A program made the translations under genes and the position numbers. From assembly GCA_037126765.1 (NCBI GenBank), contig JBBCBC010000037.1, positions 6,515,263-6,579,262 on the forward strand: DNA of 64,000 nucleotides. The letters are read 5' to 3'. This document shows, piece by piece, positions 12,793-25,175 of this stretch. The notes under the pieces are model-generated. The model was not told the DNA's origin. It searched no databases and saw only the letters and a list, made by a program, of their open reading frames with translations. Positions within the stretch are counted from its first letter, which is position 1, and every line of letters begins with the position of its first letter. Source of the DNA: Stenogyne calaminthoides. Taxonomy: Eukaryota; Streptophyta; Magnoliopsida; Lamiales; Lamiaceae.

Positions 12793-15709
12793 ATGGCTGG
12801 TGACGGCGGCGGAGAAAGTGCCTCACTTGAATGGACGCCGACATGGGCGGTGGCGATTGTTTGTTTCGTTATGATTGCGGTCTCCATTCTCATTGAGCAC
12901 GCTCTTCATTTATTATCCAAGGTTTATATTATTTGATTCTCCATACTTTAAAGTAGCTGAAATAAAGCAGCAATTTCAGCTGATCATTTATGTGTTTGTG
13001 ATTTCAGTATTTGGGGAGGAAGAGGAGAAAATCTCTAATTCAAGCTCTCAACACCATCAAATCAGGTGATTTTTTTTTTAATAATTGCTACTGGTTGATT
13101 AATTCATCTCTGAAATTTCACACTTGACTCGAATTTTCCAGGTTTGATGAGTTTAGGATTTATCTCACTGTTTCTCACCGCATTCGAGAAGCCTATCGCC
13201 AACATATGTATCCCAAAGGGCGTTTCTGAATCATTTCTTCCTTGCCAAACCCTCACAAGCGATGATGAACAAGAAGAACCCAAATGTCACCAACAGGTAA
13301 TAGTTTGTTTCTGATAACTAACGAGAATTAGTCATCTTCATTCTGTTTTATGAAAAAGGAAGATAATTTTAGAGTAAGTTATATATTGGTTTCAAATTGT
13401 GAATACAGGGAAAGGTTTCCTTAATGTCAAGAGCCGGTGTTCAGCAACTTCAGATGTTAATATTTTTTTTGGCCTTCTTTCACGTTTTGTCCAGTTTCCT
13501 CACATTCAGTCTTGGTGCAGTAAAGGTGAATTCTATTATTCTTTTTAGTATTATCTCTGCTCCCACATTACCAGTTTTGATCTTTTTGACTTAATTCCTG
13601 ATTGTTGTGTAATTTCCAGATGAAGAGATGGCAACACTGGGAGGCCGAAACTAGAACATTCGAATATCAATTCTCAAATGGTAAATTTTATGTTCCCTAC
13701 CTGTTAAAACCATGCAATTCTTCATCAAAGGTTACAGAAAATTGTTAAGTATGTTTATCCGTGATCATGAAATGATTCTTGAGATTTTTTACCAGCATTC
13801 ATTTAAATGAAAATTTGGGACCTTAGTTTATTTGCTTCCTTTTGTTTATCATATAGATCCAAGGAGGTTCCAATTCATTCATCAAACATCATTTGGAAGG
13901 AGGCATCTTAAATCTTGGACTGAACACAGATTGCTGCGTTTACCGGTATACATGACCTTGTGATCACTTTACATAGATGGTTTAATTGTTGTTTTCTGTT
14001 ATTCGAGTTGCATCTGATGTTATATATAAAACAAAAATCAGGTTATATTTCTTCGACAATTCTTCGGATCTGTATACAAAGTAGACTACTTTACTCTTCG
14101 GCATGGGTTCATCACGGTAATTTCTTGTTCTCATTCCACATTGTTCTTGCCAAATCAGCTTGAATTTCGATATCTTATTTTTGTATCGTTGTTTTCACTC
14201 AGGCTCATTTTTCACAAGGAAGTAACTTTGACTTCCAGAAGTTTCTAAAGAGAGCACTTGAAAAAGACTTTGAGGTTGTGGTAGGAATGCGGTGAGTATT
14301 TCATGTGCTACACCTTATTTAACATGAAACATATATACTATAAATAGGGACAATAATAATGTAGCATCTTCTCTTTTTCAGTCTTTGGATCTGGATCTTC
14401 TCTGTTCTCTTCATATTCTTCAATGCATATGGTAAGCAATTAGGCCTTTTTTAACTATTTAGAACATTCATGTTAAACTGAAGCTAGTTTTAATATTATA
14501 CATTTTCTCAATGCAGTATTTCACAGCTATGTTTGGCTCCCCTTCATCCCATTAGTGGTAAGAGATGATCAAATGAATATGGAGTTTGTTCATTTTTCCA
14601 TGCTAGAATAACTAATCTGATAAATGAAGGATGAAATCTACAGACGCTCCTTGTGGTTGGTACCAAGTTACAAGGAATCATTACGAAGATGTGCTTAGAC
14701 AGCAGCGACCAGTCCCGCGTGATCAGAGGAACTCTGCTCGTTAAACCAAGCGATCATTATTTCTGGTTTCATCGCCCTAAATTTCTGCTCCACCTAATGC
14801 ACTTCATTTCATTTCAGGTACTTTGATAGTTTTCTTGATTTGAAAATAGTCCCTTATCAAAAAATTATGGATGTTAAACTTACCTTTTGGCACTGCAGAA
14901 CTCGTTTCAACTAGCATTCTTCACATGGTCTTGGGTGAGTCTATTAGCATCGATCATTTATCATTCGAGCATTTGTTCTTTCAGAAGTTATGTTCTCCTA
15001 ACTACTATTGTTCCTTTTGCAGTACAAATTTGGACTGAGATCTTGCTTCCATCGGAGAAATGACGATATCATAATAAGGCTAGCAATGGGAGTGATGATT
15101 CCTATTCTCTGTGGCTATGTAACTCTCCCTTTATATGCCTTAGTCACTCAGGTAAGAGTAACACCCATATACATTAATTGTATGATGCAACTCTACACAA
15201 CTAATACTTTTCAGTAAAAACAATTAATACTAACAAACTAATACCTTTTAAATAAACAACTAATACCTTTTAAAAATACACATTAGTTGCACTTGCACGG
15301 TGCAATTGATGTATACAAGTTTTTGTGTTCAGATAAACGTGTTCGTCATTCCCCGTTCTGTTGTTTTAACTGAAACATCACTTGAAATCGACAGATGGGT
15401 ACTTCAATGGGAAATTCTGTGTTTCCTGAAGGAGTAAGAAGGGGTCTGAAAAGATGGCAACAGAAAGCAAGGAGAAAATTGGCTACAACTGGACGGAATT
15501 CTCCGCTACGTTCCTTAAATGCATCAGTTGAATCATCTCCTTCTTTCGCTGCTCTTGATGCTTCCCTATCTGTTGATTTAGACTATTATACTAGTGATGA
15601 TGATGGCATTGAATCAGCGAAAAAAACGAATGTAAAAAATGTAGACCATACGCCGCTTGAGCAGCATCAGAAGGGGTCTTTTAAAGGTTTTGGGTTGAGT
15701 CTAGTATGA
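12793..15709 (+). CDS. MLO-family seven-transmembrane protein, 14 exons
   Basis: Plasma-membrane protein of the plant-specific MLO family. Exons: 12793-12921, 13008-13065, 13142-13296, 13409-13525, 13620-13680, 13857-13945, 14042-14116, 14203-14291, 14382-14431, 14517-14557, 14644-14817, 14899-14934, 15023-15151, 15395-15709. All junctions are GT-AG and in frame, giving 505 residues. Visible family marks: the N-terminal TPTWAVAIVCFVM first membrane segment, conserved extracellular cysteines (CIPKG...LPCQ...PKCHQQ), EYQFSNDPRRF and FGRRHL in the second cytoplasmic loop, FFGSVYKVDY, WLPFIPLV, VGTKL, KPSDHYFWF, and the calmodulin-binding helix after TM7 (GLKRWQQKARRKL). The tail is acidic and Ser-rich. 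Members act in powdery-mildew susceptibility, pollen-tube reception or root touch response. I cannot place the clade firmly; the loop motifs resemble the powdery-mildew-type and pollen clades. It follows ARF3 on the same strand. Confidence 0.93.
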
Positions 15710-16189
15710 TTTAATTTGGGGCATTCATTAAGCTGCTGCTGCATGTACAGTTCAATTGGTCTCATTGTTCTTTGTTGTTGTTTTTAACACTGGTGAGATA
15801 ATTATTGTAGTGTTACAGATATCAATTGAAAATATGTTATAGGAACTAAGGATTGGTGTATAGTTTCATCAATATTATGTACTGATCATTTATCAGATCT
15901 CATCACATTCTGGCTTGTATAAGGATACAACTAGCTATATATTTTGATGCTGTGATAGTTTGATTTTAATAAATGATTTGATCATAATAAGATCCTGAGT
16001 TTGAGTCTTTCAAACTGTTGATGGTGACCTAAAGGGATTTTTATGACTCAAGAGCCAACCTTTATTACAGTCATATTAAACACATATATATTGACAATTT
16101 AATAAAATACAATAGTAACTTTGAGTCTCTTGAACTAAACTTATGAGGATGTGATGTCAGTACTCAGACGAGCAGTTAAAAATATTATT

Positions 16190-16390
16190 CACTCCGTTCC
16201 ATAGTCTTTTGTGCATTTTATTTTTTAACTCATATTTTAGCGAGCAAATTATTTATAGGATAGATGAGGGGTAGGATTATCATACTCCACCTTTAAAATC
16301 TTTTTATTATTTTAAATACTAATAAACAACTCGTTCGCTAAAACACGAGCCAAATAGTGAATGTATAAACAAGTGTGGGAAGGAGGAGTA
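16190..16390. mobile_element. MITE-like inverted repeat
   Basis: ACTCCGTTCCATAGTC at the left and GGGAAGGAGGAGTA at the right form imperfect inverted ends. Further inside, TATTTTAGCGAGC (about 16236-16248) pairs with GTTCGCTAAAACACGAG (about 16333-16349). About 200 bp, non-coding. The duplication is not clear on the left. Confidence 0.6.
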
Positions 16391-17033
16391 TTTGATATAA
16401 AATAAAGAAATTGCAATTCTAATAATTTTGTATTGTTAATAAGTATTCAATAATTTGTAAGTGTTTATGAATACTAGCAATGCAATTATTGTACAATGAA
16501 GAAAATTAGATGATTAAAGCATTAGGGTAAGGACTGTCGAAAAAAACTTGAGCAGAATGGTAGAATGCACCTAGAATATAATTCAATTATGAGGTAATGG
16601 CCGTCGAAAAAATCCAAGTTCGAGTATATATTTTCTCAAAACTATCTGAGTCATGATATCATAGACAGCCTGATTAAAACAGATTAATAATATTATTATA
16701 AACAAATTAATTACTTCAAATATATTTTTAAAAAGAAGATATACTTGAACTATATGTCACGCTACAATGTTGACTTCCTCATGAACTTACATATAAGGCG
16801 TACTTAATTTAAACTCTTCAATATGATTGCCTTTCAAAAAAAATAAAAAATTTAAGCTCTTCAATATGATGTGAATAAGTTAAGGCATTAACTGATTAAT
16901 GATTGAAAAATAGTGAAATGATAGATATCTTGAGAAAAATAATTATAGAAGGGGAGGTATTTTAATGTAGTATTTTTTTTCTTCTATTCTCCTTAAGCAA
17001 TAGCTTACTTACTGTGACAAAGTGGAATAACAA

Positions 17034-17116
17034 AAGTGGTTAGAGTTCCGCTCCTATGCGGCTATGCTGTGAGGTTATGAGTTCAAGTCACCATTTGTCC
17101 TGTCAACAAAAAAAAA
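17034..17116 (+). mobile_element. tRNA-derived SINE fragment
   Basis: AGTGGTTAGAG resembles a tRNA A box and GGTTATGAGTTCAAGTC a B box about 30 bases on, followed by an A run. No tRNA-like anticodon arm or 3' stem. A diverged relative lies at 51851-51930. Confidence 0.6.
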
Positions 17117-17259
17117 GAAGAGGCCAAATTACTGTAATTATATATGAGCATTTACTTTGTTTTTTCCAATTGACTGAAGTAAAACTATTTCACACATTTC
17201 TTATAAAAGAAAAAATTAACAATGAAGTGAATACTACTTTCGATTGACTAACTTTATTT

Positions 17260-17620
17260 AGTTCATCTACAGGGACTCATCGGCATGTTTAGAGGTAAGA
17301 AAGGAAAGAACTTCGCTATTTGTTTATGGGAATGCGTGATTTGGATGATTTGGAAACAAAGAAATAAATTGATCTTCGAGGCAGAAAATTTCGAGATTGT
17401 AAAAATTATAGATGAAATAAAGAGTAGGTTATGGAGTTGGCTAAGTGTATATACTCTAGATTTGTCCAGCTTCTCCTTTTAAGATTGACTAGTTGATCCT
17501 AGGAATTTGATAGACTGTTAAGGCACACTCTTGTACTCTTGTTTTTTTTTCGGATTTCTATATGTATCCGGACTTTATTTCTAAATGAAATAAACTTTTC
17601 CTGACCAAAAAACAAACAAA
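17260..17620 (+). pseudogene. LINE 3'-end fragment (reverse-transcriptase tail)
   Basis: Frame 17285-17482 reads CLWECVIWMIWKQRNKLIFE, typical of the C-terminal zinc-binding tail of plant LINE polyproteins. It is followed by a 3' UTR-like stretch with T-rich and AATAAA-like words (17540-17600). 5'-truncated. Confidence 0.7.
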
Positions 17621-18775
17621 GGAGGAGAAAAAAAATATGATTTCCGTCAACATATTTAGATGGGTGAAGAATTGTTGTGCCTATGTAATTTAATGTAGGA
17701 AGTGTAAATTACGTTTGAAAACCAATGCATTGACCATAGCAAAATGCAACTATGTAACTTCCTATCTAAAGATGATACATGTGTCTATGAACTTTCCAGG
17801 TAAGAAATTATTAACTTCAACGAAAGATCAATAGAATAAGATTTATATATGATAATTAAAAAAAATACCGTCTTTGTTATGAACGACCATATTTATGGCG
17901 TCAAGCACGAAATAAATGACGCGTTTGACCATAATGCTAACGCTAGTCGCTAATCACTAATTAATTGTAGCCTAATTAATCCCGAGAAGCCGTGGTCGGC
18001 GACCCAAATATATTACTACTCACTTTTTTTTTATTCGATTCCCCGTTCCACTTTTCGTATTCTTTTGGTATTTCATCCCGGTGAATTTTCAACATATGAA
18101 TCCAAAATATGTGATTCGTTTGATATTTTTTATTATTCGTAACATGTCACCTATTTATATTTCAAATAGTTATGAAATATAAAGTGAACTAATATAGCTA
18201 AGAAGTTAAAAGAAAGCAATATAGCTTTACTATTTCCTCGTATAATGTTAAATATACATGTCACGTACTCCTATATAAACATGGGTAGGTCAATTCAAAT
18301 ACATTTCTTAAGTGTGTAATCTATTTTTTTAAAACATGCGATTTACGCTAAAACATTAAACTTATTCAGTATATATAAAATTGAACGTTTTAATATAAAT
18401 AAATTAAATATTTTTAAAATAAAATTGTGTTTTATGATGAGTTAGTGCATACAAGACTTTGTCTACGCATATCATAAGTTTTTTAAATATATATAATATT
18501 ATATAAAACACGAATATTAAGGTACTGGTATGCACATATCAGTATTATTTTAAAAATACTCTTTTGTTCCCCTCCCGTTATACATATACTGTACATACAT
18601 GTGTAGGTGGACGTATATCACTAAAACTAGCACATAATTCACAATTCATCTATTTTCTACAAAAGGAGGTATTATAGCAGTCGAAAAAAAACAAAAGGAG
18701 GTATTATTTGTAGCGCACTAATACGTTGCTTCATTATTAAGGGGTAATGAGAAATTGAGGCAATTAATTAAGTGG

Positions 18776-18867
18776 CGTCACCAAAACGGACGAAGCTGCC
18801 TGTGCCTTCTTCATTTATGACGTACCAACACGTTCTGTACAGCAACCGTGACGTCCAAATTACGTCA
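18776..18867 (+). promoter_or_regulatory. Cluster of four TGACG (TGA-bZIP) motifs upstream of the glutaredoxin
   Basis: CGTCA lies at 18776-18780, TGACGT at 18818-18823 and TGACGT at 18849-18854, with ACGTCA at 18862-18867. The last two form an inverted pair seven bases apart, resembling an as-1 element. TGACG is the core site of TGA bZIP factors, the known partners of ROXY proteins. The cluster sits 110-200 bases before the ATG and 40-130 bases before the TATA box. Confidence 0.6.
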
Positions 18868-18908
18868 CAGCCGTTGATGTTATAGTATCCTCCCATTAAT
18901 CTCTACTA

Positions 18909-18975
18909 TTATATAATCACCCAACCAACCATACTTTTCCTTCCCCTCTCTCTCTCTCTCTCTCTCTCTTCAACC
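18909..18975 (+). promoter_or_regulatory. TATA box and CT-repeat leader of the glutaredoxin gene
   Basis: TTATATAAT at 18909-18917 is a good plant TATA box. It is followed by a (CT)n tract at about 18947-18969 that ends just before the ATG. Such pyrimidine stretches are common in plant 5' leaders. Confidence 0.6.
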
Positions 18976-19398
18976 ATGCAAAAAGCAATTCAATATAGAG
19001 ATTGGGTCTCCACCGCCGCCGTTCCGCCACCGGGAGACCACGATTCCGGCGGCGAGGCGGCGACCGAGAAAATGAATGTGAAGAAATTGGTGGCGGAAAA
19101 CGCAGTGGTGGTGTTGGCTAGGCAGGGGTGCTGCATGTGCCACGTGGTCAAGCTGTTGCTCAATGGACACGGTGTCAATCCCCTAATTATTGACGTTCAT
19201 GATCAAAACCAAGCTGACGTCACCACCGACTTGATCGGGATCCTCACTTCCGGAGGCGCCGCCGCCGCCGTGGCCCCCCAGTTTCCGGCTGTGTTTGTGG
19301 GCGGAGAGCTGTTCGGAGGGCTGGAACAGGTGATGGGTGCGCATATTTCCGGTGAATTGGTTCCCAAATTAAGACAAGCAGGAGCTTTGTGGCTTTGA
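18976..19398 (+). CDS. CC-type glutaredoxin (ROXY class), CCMC active site
   Basis: Single-exon gene of 140 residues. CC-type glutaredoxins are land-plant-specific and act in the nucleus with TGA bZIP factors in petal, anther and nitrate or stress programmes. The active site C52-C53-M54-C55 is the CCMC form of the ROXY1/ROXY2 group. The C-terminus ALWL is the TGA-interaction motif of this class, and the glutathione-binding GG pair is seen in VGGELFGGLEQV. A low-complexity Ala stretch (SGGAAAAVAPQFPAVF) precedes it, as in ROXY1/2. The N-terminal MQKAIQYRDW and the length fit ROXY1/2. The start is the first ATG after a CT-repeat leader. A copia LTR begins 84 bases after the stop, so the 3' UTR may end in transposon DNA. 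ROXY1 and ROXY2 cannot be told apart here. Confidence 0.93.
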   Translation: MQKAIQYRDWVSTAAVPPPGDHDSGGEAATEKMNVKKLVAENAVVVLARQGCCMCHVVKLLLNGHGVNPLIIDVHDQNQADVTTDLIGILTSGGAAAAVAPQFPAVFVGGELFGGLEQVMGAHISGELVPKLRQAGALWL

Positions 19399-19482
19399 AT
19401 TAATTAATTATGAATTTTGATTAGAACCAATTTTTAACCTTATTAATGTTAAATTAAAAATTAATAGAATATTGAAGAGGAG

Positions 19483-19745
19483 TTTAAAGAGTAAAAGTGC
19501 AACTTCACTTGTAAGAGTTGCTACTTCCTTTTATTTGTATTACTAAAAGTGCTAAGAGAGGGAGAATTAGTTAGAATCATGTCTTTGTATTCCCACTCTA
19601 TAAATAACATAGACATTAGGTTTGTTATTCAACTTTTCTGTTCATCTTCTTTATCTTCTTCGATTTGTATTCATCCAGAAATGGTTATTGAGTTTAATAA
19701 AGTTTCTTCTTCTTCTTTCAATCAATCTTGTTTAGATTGTTAATA
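19483..19745 (+). repeat. 5' LTR of the outer copia element
   Basis: 263 bp, about 98% identical to 34582-34844. It contains a promoter-like CTCTATAAATA near 19595-19605, a pyrimidine-rich leader and AATAAA near 19697. It begins 84 bases after the glutaredoxin stop, on the same strand. Confidence 0.93.
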
Positions 19746-19969
19746 TGGTATCAATTTTATACTGGTAATGCCAATTCGATCCTAAGCTTCCGCATCTGAT
19801 TTGAGTTTTACGCTCATTGTGTTTTCTTTCGAAATCAGAATCGATTGATTCAGTTTTCGATTGGGTTTTTTATTTCAACAGTGTTTGTTGAAAGTTTTTG
19901 GTTTCTTGTATCGCTTTTGCTATTTCGTTCGTTTATTTGATCAATTAGTTCCAGTTCTTGGTGTTTTCG

Positions 19970-20346
19970 ATGGCGGCGAATCCGAATGCTCCGGTGGTTT
20001 CACTAGATCCTGCGGTTAATCCGCTTTCTCCTTATTTCCTTCACCATAATGATAATCCGGCTATGTCCATTGCTCTTGAACCTCTTGACGGGGTGAATTT
20101 CATTTCATGGCGGAAATCGGTGGCTCGCGGTCTGAGTGTGAAAAACAAGCTTCCATTTGTGGATGGTTCTCTGACCGTTCCAGCTCCTGATGGTGATAGG
20201 GCGGTTTATGCAGCATATGTGCGTGCTAATGATCTGGTGCTGCAGTGGATCCTCAACTCGGTTTCTCCTGAAATCAAGAAGACTTTGAGGTACTTTCAAA
20301 CTGCTCGTGAATTATGGAATGAGTTAATTGCTCGCTATGAATGTTC
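19970..20346 (+). pseudogene. Copia gag, N-terminal part (outer element)
   Basis: Open frame from ATG at 19970 encoding a copia-type gag with the retrotransposon N-terminal and UBN2-like region (NPLSPYFLHHNDNP, then LDGVNFISWRKSV and ELWNELIARY). It is cut at residue about 126 by a solo LTR of another family; the rest continues at 22115. The frame is otherwise clean, so the LTR insertion is what ended it. Confidence 0.88.
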
Positions 20347-22109
20347 TGTTGGGGAATGAGTTGCACAGATCTATTCGGGGTGAATATTTAAATACAAATT
20401 TAATTCATTAATTATTACTAGCATGAATTAATCCTATATTAATTCAAATAATAATTGCAACAACATATCATGCATATAAAAAACCACGTAAAACCTACGC
20501 ATGCGGAATCTACGGGTTTACGTGAACGTACCTCTCGGGATGGCAGTGGCTTTGGTCGGACGGACTAACCAAAAGGACTTCCCAAGTATTCCCTTAGCCC
20601 TTGCACGACAATCCGGTGGAAGGATACTCGCGAACAATTAACAAAAGGAATAAATAAACTTTGTTGCACCACTTATGTGGATTTGCTAATATTTCCAGCA
20701 CATGGAATTGTACTTGGGAATGAACTAATCATCCCCTATTTATAAGAGGGAGGGTGGTCGAAATTTTAGTGATATTTCAATGTGGGAAAAGACTTTTCTT
20801 GGTCACCAAGAAATCTTGAATATATCTCCTATATTATTTTTTCCATAATTAAAATATTCCACAAAAAATCCCACCTCCTCTATTATGGTGATTTTCGAAA
20901 ATTTAGTGTTACAAGAATCCAAGATTTGGATCTTCTTGAATTTATGAGATATTCTTGTATTTCAAGAAATACATATCTTCCATAATATATTTTCAAGAAA
21001 ATCAAGAAAATCTTTCTTGCCCACTATATTTTCAAAATTTCGAAATATTCTATATAGATAACCAAGTGGGAGATTTCTTGAATTTAATGAGATAATCTTG
21101 TATTCCAAGAATACATATCTTCATTCCATAACAAAATTCAAAGAAAATCTTTCTCCCTCTTTTATCCATAATTTTCGAAAATTAGAGGAAATATAAGCAA
21201 CAATATTTATTTTATTTTAATCACCTTTTTTTCGTTATTGGACTATATGTTGGGCTACTCGGGGGCCTTTTAGAAGAATTAAGATTGAACCTTCTAATGG
21301 ATCTTGAATATCTAATATTGAGCCACAATATAATTCAAGCCCATAAATATTAATTAATCCCACTACATAATTAATATTGCACCATCCATCTTAACCCATA
21401 TTACAGTCAATATGGCTCCCGGTCATTATTTCCCGTGTTTAAGATTATCTAGCCCATTAATTAATTCAAGCCACCAAATAGCTTTCCATTAATTAATATC
21501 TTTTGTCCTTGGTCGAGAACGGTTCTACATTATTATCCATACCTAAAACTAATTTCACTTGCAAGATTTTGTATGATAAAACTTATGAACCTCCCAGGGG
21601 CAAAAATCAAACAAGCGTTCTTCGATATTAAATCTTAGCAATCACATGTGACCAATAATATTGCCCAAGATAAAAAGTATTGAATCTCTCATTCGCTACC
21701 CATGATAAGTCAAAGCAATAGTTACCAATCCCACGTGATCCTATTTAAGGACGATTTTAAGGTTAAACAACAACCATCGAGGTCTAATTCTTCCTTGTTC
21801 GAAGAATTTATCCTCCCTGTGGAGGTCCTATTCAATCACCATGCACTAGTGTAATCTCTTTTGCTCAAGACAAACCAATCTGAGCCTTACACCTTTTCGC
21901 GATGGTTGTTCATTTCATCTAGGTAAAATGGCGACTTATAGTTCTAAAAGGATTCGTGATCCGGTATCACTAAATTAAATCTGATTAACACGCAACTTTA
22001 TTGAACAAATGCAAAGAAATATATGTAACATTCAATCATATTTAAAGCATCGAATAAACAATTTATTTCAAGAAATAAGTTACAAAACTTTCCAAAGATA
22101 ATCCCAACA
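20347..22109 (-). mobile_element. Solo LTR of the large-LTR copia family, reversed, in gag
   Basis: A 1763-bp copy of the LTR seen at 23346-25175 and 30062-31817, in reverse orientation. It starts TGTTGGGG and ends ATCCCAACA (one C lost) and is flanked by a perfect 5-bp duplication TGTTC (20342-20346 and 22110-22114). No internal region is present, so it arose by LTR-LTR recombination after insertion into the outer element's gag. Confidence 0.93.
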
Positions 22110-22114
22110 TGTTC

Positions 22115-22660
22115 TGATTTGTCAAAGAAATTTCAAACTAGAAAAATCTTTAACTAATATTGCTCAAGGCACCAAGACTCTGGTTAATTACTATAATGAG
22201 TTTAAATACTTGTGGGATGAGCATGTTAAATCTATTGTTTTATTTACTTGTAATTGTGGTGTCATGGCGAATTGTTCATGTGATCTTCCTAAGAATCTTT
22301 GCGGCTCAAGAACAAGATCGTGTGATGAAATTTTTGATTGGTTTAAGTGAGTCTTATGTCGCTATTCGTAAATTCTTATTGCATAAGCCGTTTCCTCCTT
22401 TAGCCAAGGTTTATGCCTTATTGCTTTAAGAAGAGTCTCAAAGGTCTCTGGTTTTGCCTAATTCTGTGTTACCTGAATCTGTGGCAATGTTAGCTAACAA
22501 CTCAAGGTTCTATAAAGATAAAAAGAAGGGGTTGAAGTGCTCTAACTGTAATGGTAGTGGTCATTCAGTGGATAGGTGTTTTGAATTAATAGGATATCCC
22601 CCGTTTGGAAGGGTCCAGGGGGGAAAAGGAAAGACATGTCCGCAAATGCCTTAATGTCTT
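22115..22660 (+). pseudogene. Copia gag, C-terminal part with zinc knuckle (outer element)
   Basis: Continuation of gag after the solo LTR. Frames shift several times between 22160 and 22450. A CCHC zinc knuckle (C-x2-C-x4-H-x4-C, about 22538-22579) is intact in the frame that runs to 22654. It would bind nucleic acid in the retrotransposon particle. The frameshifts make it a pseudogene. Confidence 0.82.
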
Positions 22661-22709
22661 CTCCCGATATAGGGTCTAATCCTCGATAACTCAAGAATTA
22701 CTTGGAGCA

Positions 22710-23345
22710 TTGTTGTCCTTAGCTAAATATGCTCAAAATCACCGAATGATTCCATTCATTCAATGTCTTTGCTCATACAATCATGATGCTTCAACATCCG
22801 CAAAAGGTAAACATTATTCTTGTTTCTTTTCTCATGTTCATGATAAATCTTTTACTTGGATTTTAGATACTGGAGCTACTGATCATATGGTGTCTAGTTT
22901 GGAATGTTTTATCCAACATTAGCAAATATCAAAATTAGTTTGCCTAATAATGCTATATCTACTGCAACACATATGGGGACAGTAGTTCTCAATGAACATT
23001 TAACTCTGTATAATGTTTTGTATGTTCCTGACTTTGCTTTTAACTTGTTGTCTATAAGTCATTTAACAAGATATTCAAATTGTACAGTTAGTTTTATGGC
23101 ATCAAGTTGTGTTTTGCAGAACAGGACTACCCTCAAGGTGATTGGTTCTCTTGGCGACATATGGGGCTTGTACTGCTAGAGTTGCACATTCAACAAATTC
23201 AGTTGCAGCCTCTTCTAATTCTGGTATTTTTGACATTTGGCATTCCAGATTAGGACATATGTCTCCCTTCAATATGTTGCAAATAAAGGGTTTGGATTTA
23301 AAGCTTTCTGATAGACACAATTGTACAATTTGCCCACTTGCTAAA
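22710..23345 (+). pseudogene. Copia protease and integrase N-terminus (outer element)
   Basis: The aspartic-protease motif D-T-G-A (about 22866-22877, in FTWILDTGATDHM) is followed after a frameshift near 22915 by the GAG-pre-integrase segment (WHSRLGHMSPFNML) and the start of the integrase zinc finger (NCTICPLAK). The sequence breaks exactly at the CTAAA duplication of the nested element. Confidence 0.85.
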
Positions 23346-25175
23346 TGTTGGGGATTATACTGAAAAGTATGCTTTTTACTTTGTATAATCGAAACTGAAT
23401 TTCCAGACTTATTTACTGAAATAAATTGTTTATCACTGATGCTTTAAATATGATTGAATGTTATATATATTTATTGCATAACTGTTCAATAATTAATGCG
23501 TGTTACAATCATTAATTTAGTGATACCCCATCACGAAGATTAAATTAATGATCCAACTATAAGTCGCCATTCACGACCTAGATGGAAATGAACAACCATC
23601 GCGAAAGGTTGAGGTGTAAGGCTCGATTGGTTTGTCTTGACCAAGAGATTACACTAGTCATGAGTGATCTTAATTAATAGACCCTCTGGAGGATAAATTC
23701 TTGAATCGAACATGGAAGAATTAGACCTCGGTGGTTCGTTGTTTCTTAACCTTCGTTAGGATCACGTGGGATCGGTAACTATTACTTTGACTTATCATGG
23801 GTAGCGAATCGGAGAGAGATTCAATACGCGTTTTTTTATCTTGGGCAATATTATTGGTCACATGTGATTGCTAAGATTTAATACGAAGAATCGCATTATG
23901 CAAATCGCTTGTTTGATTTGCCCCCCTTGGGAGGTTCATAAGTTTTATCATACCAAATCTTGCAAGTGGAATTTGTTTTGTGGTATGGATAATAATGTTG
24001 AACCGATTCCTCGACCAAAAGATATTAATTAATGGAAAGCTATTTCAAAGGGCTTGAATTAATTAATGGGCTAGATAATCTTAAACACGAAATAATGACC
24101 GGAGCCATATTGAAATATGGGTTAAGATGGATAGTCAATATTAATTATGTAGTGGGATTAATTAATATTTATGGGCTTGAATTATATTGTGGCTCAATAT
24201 TAGATATTCAAGATCCATTAGAAGGTCCAATCTTAATTCTCCTAAAGGCCCCCTGAGTAGCCCAACATATAGTCCAATAACTGAAAAGGTGATTAAAATA
24301 AAATAAATATTGTTGCTTATATTTCCTCATTAAATTAAAATTATGAATAAAAAGAGGAGAAAGATTTTCTTTGAATTTTGTTATGGAATGAAGATATGTA
24401 TTCTTGGAATACAAGATTATCTCATTAAATTCAAGAAATCTCCCACTTGGTTATTCATTAAGAGATTTTCAAATTTTTGAAAAATAGAGGGCAAGAAAGA
24501 TTTTCTTGATTTTCTTGAAAAGATATTATGGAAGATATGTATTTCTTGAAATACAAGAATATCTCATAAATTCAAGAAGATCTAAATCTTGGAATCTTGC
24601 TCAAATTTTTGAAAATTATACCATAAAATAGAGGAGGTGGATTTTTGTGGAATATTTTAATTATGGGAAAAAAATATATGGGATATATTCAAGATTTCTT
24701 GGTGACCAAGAAAAGTTTTTTCCCACATTGAAAAACCACCAAAATTTCGTGCCCCTCCTCTCCTATAAATAGGGGATGATTAGTTCATTCCCAAGTCTGA
24801 TTCCATGTCTTTGGAAATATTAGCAAATCCACATACGTGGTGCAGCAACAAAGTTTATTTTTTTTTTTTGTTAATTGTTCATAGTATCCTTCCAATCGGA
24901 TTGTCGAGCAAGCAAGGGCTAAGGAATACTTGGGAAGTCCTTTTGGTTAGTCCGTCCGAATCGGGTCAACGCCATCCCGAGAGGGTGCGTAATGCTTCAC
25001 GTAAACCCGTAGATTCCGCGTCGTGGGTTTTTACGTGGCTTTTTATATGCATGATATGTTGTTGTAATTATTATTTGAATTAATATAGGATTAATTCATG
25101 CTAGTAATAATTAATGAATTAAATTTTTATTTAAATATTCACCCCTAATAGATCTGTGTGAATCATTCCCCAACA
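23346..25175 (+). repeat. 5' LTR of the nested copia element
   Basis: 1830 bp with TGTTGGGG and CCCCAACA ends. Long tracts match the 3' LTR exactly, but they are separated by clusters of short insertions and deletions. A TATA-like TATAAATAGGGG near 24764-24775 and downstream AT-rich sequence fit a promoter in the U3/R region. Confidence 0.9.

Larger units (their letters stand above)
15710..18775. other. MLO 3' region and intergenic DNA
   Basis: The first 200 bases after the MLO stop should hold its 3' UTR. The rest is AT-rich and contains the MITE-like repeat, SINE fragment and LINE tail listed separately. No other gene seen. Confidence 0.6.

Noticed and set aside
20347..22109. A complete third retrotransposon in reverse
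   Set aside because: Both LTR ends and the duplication are present with no internal sequence; it is a solo LTR.
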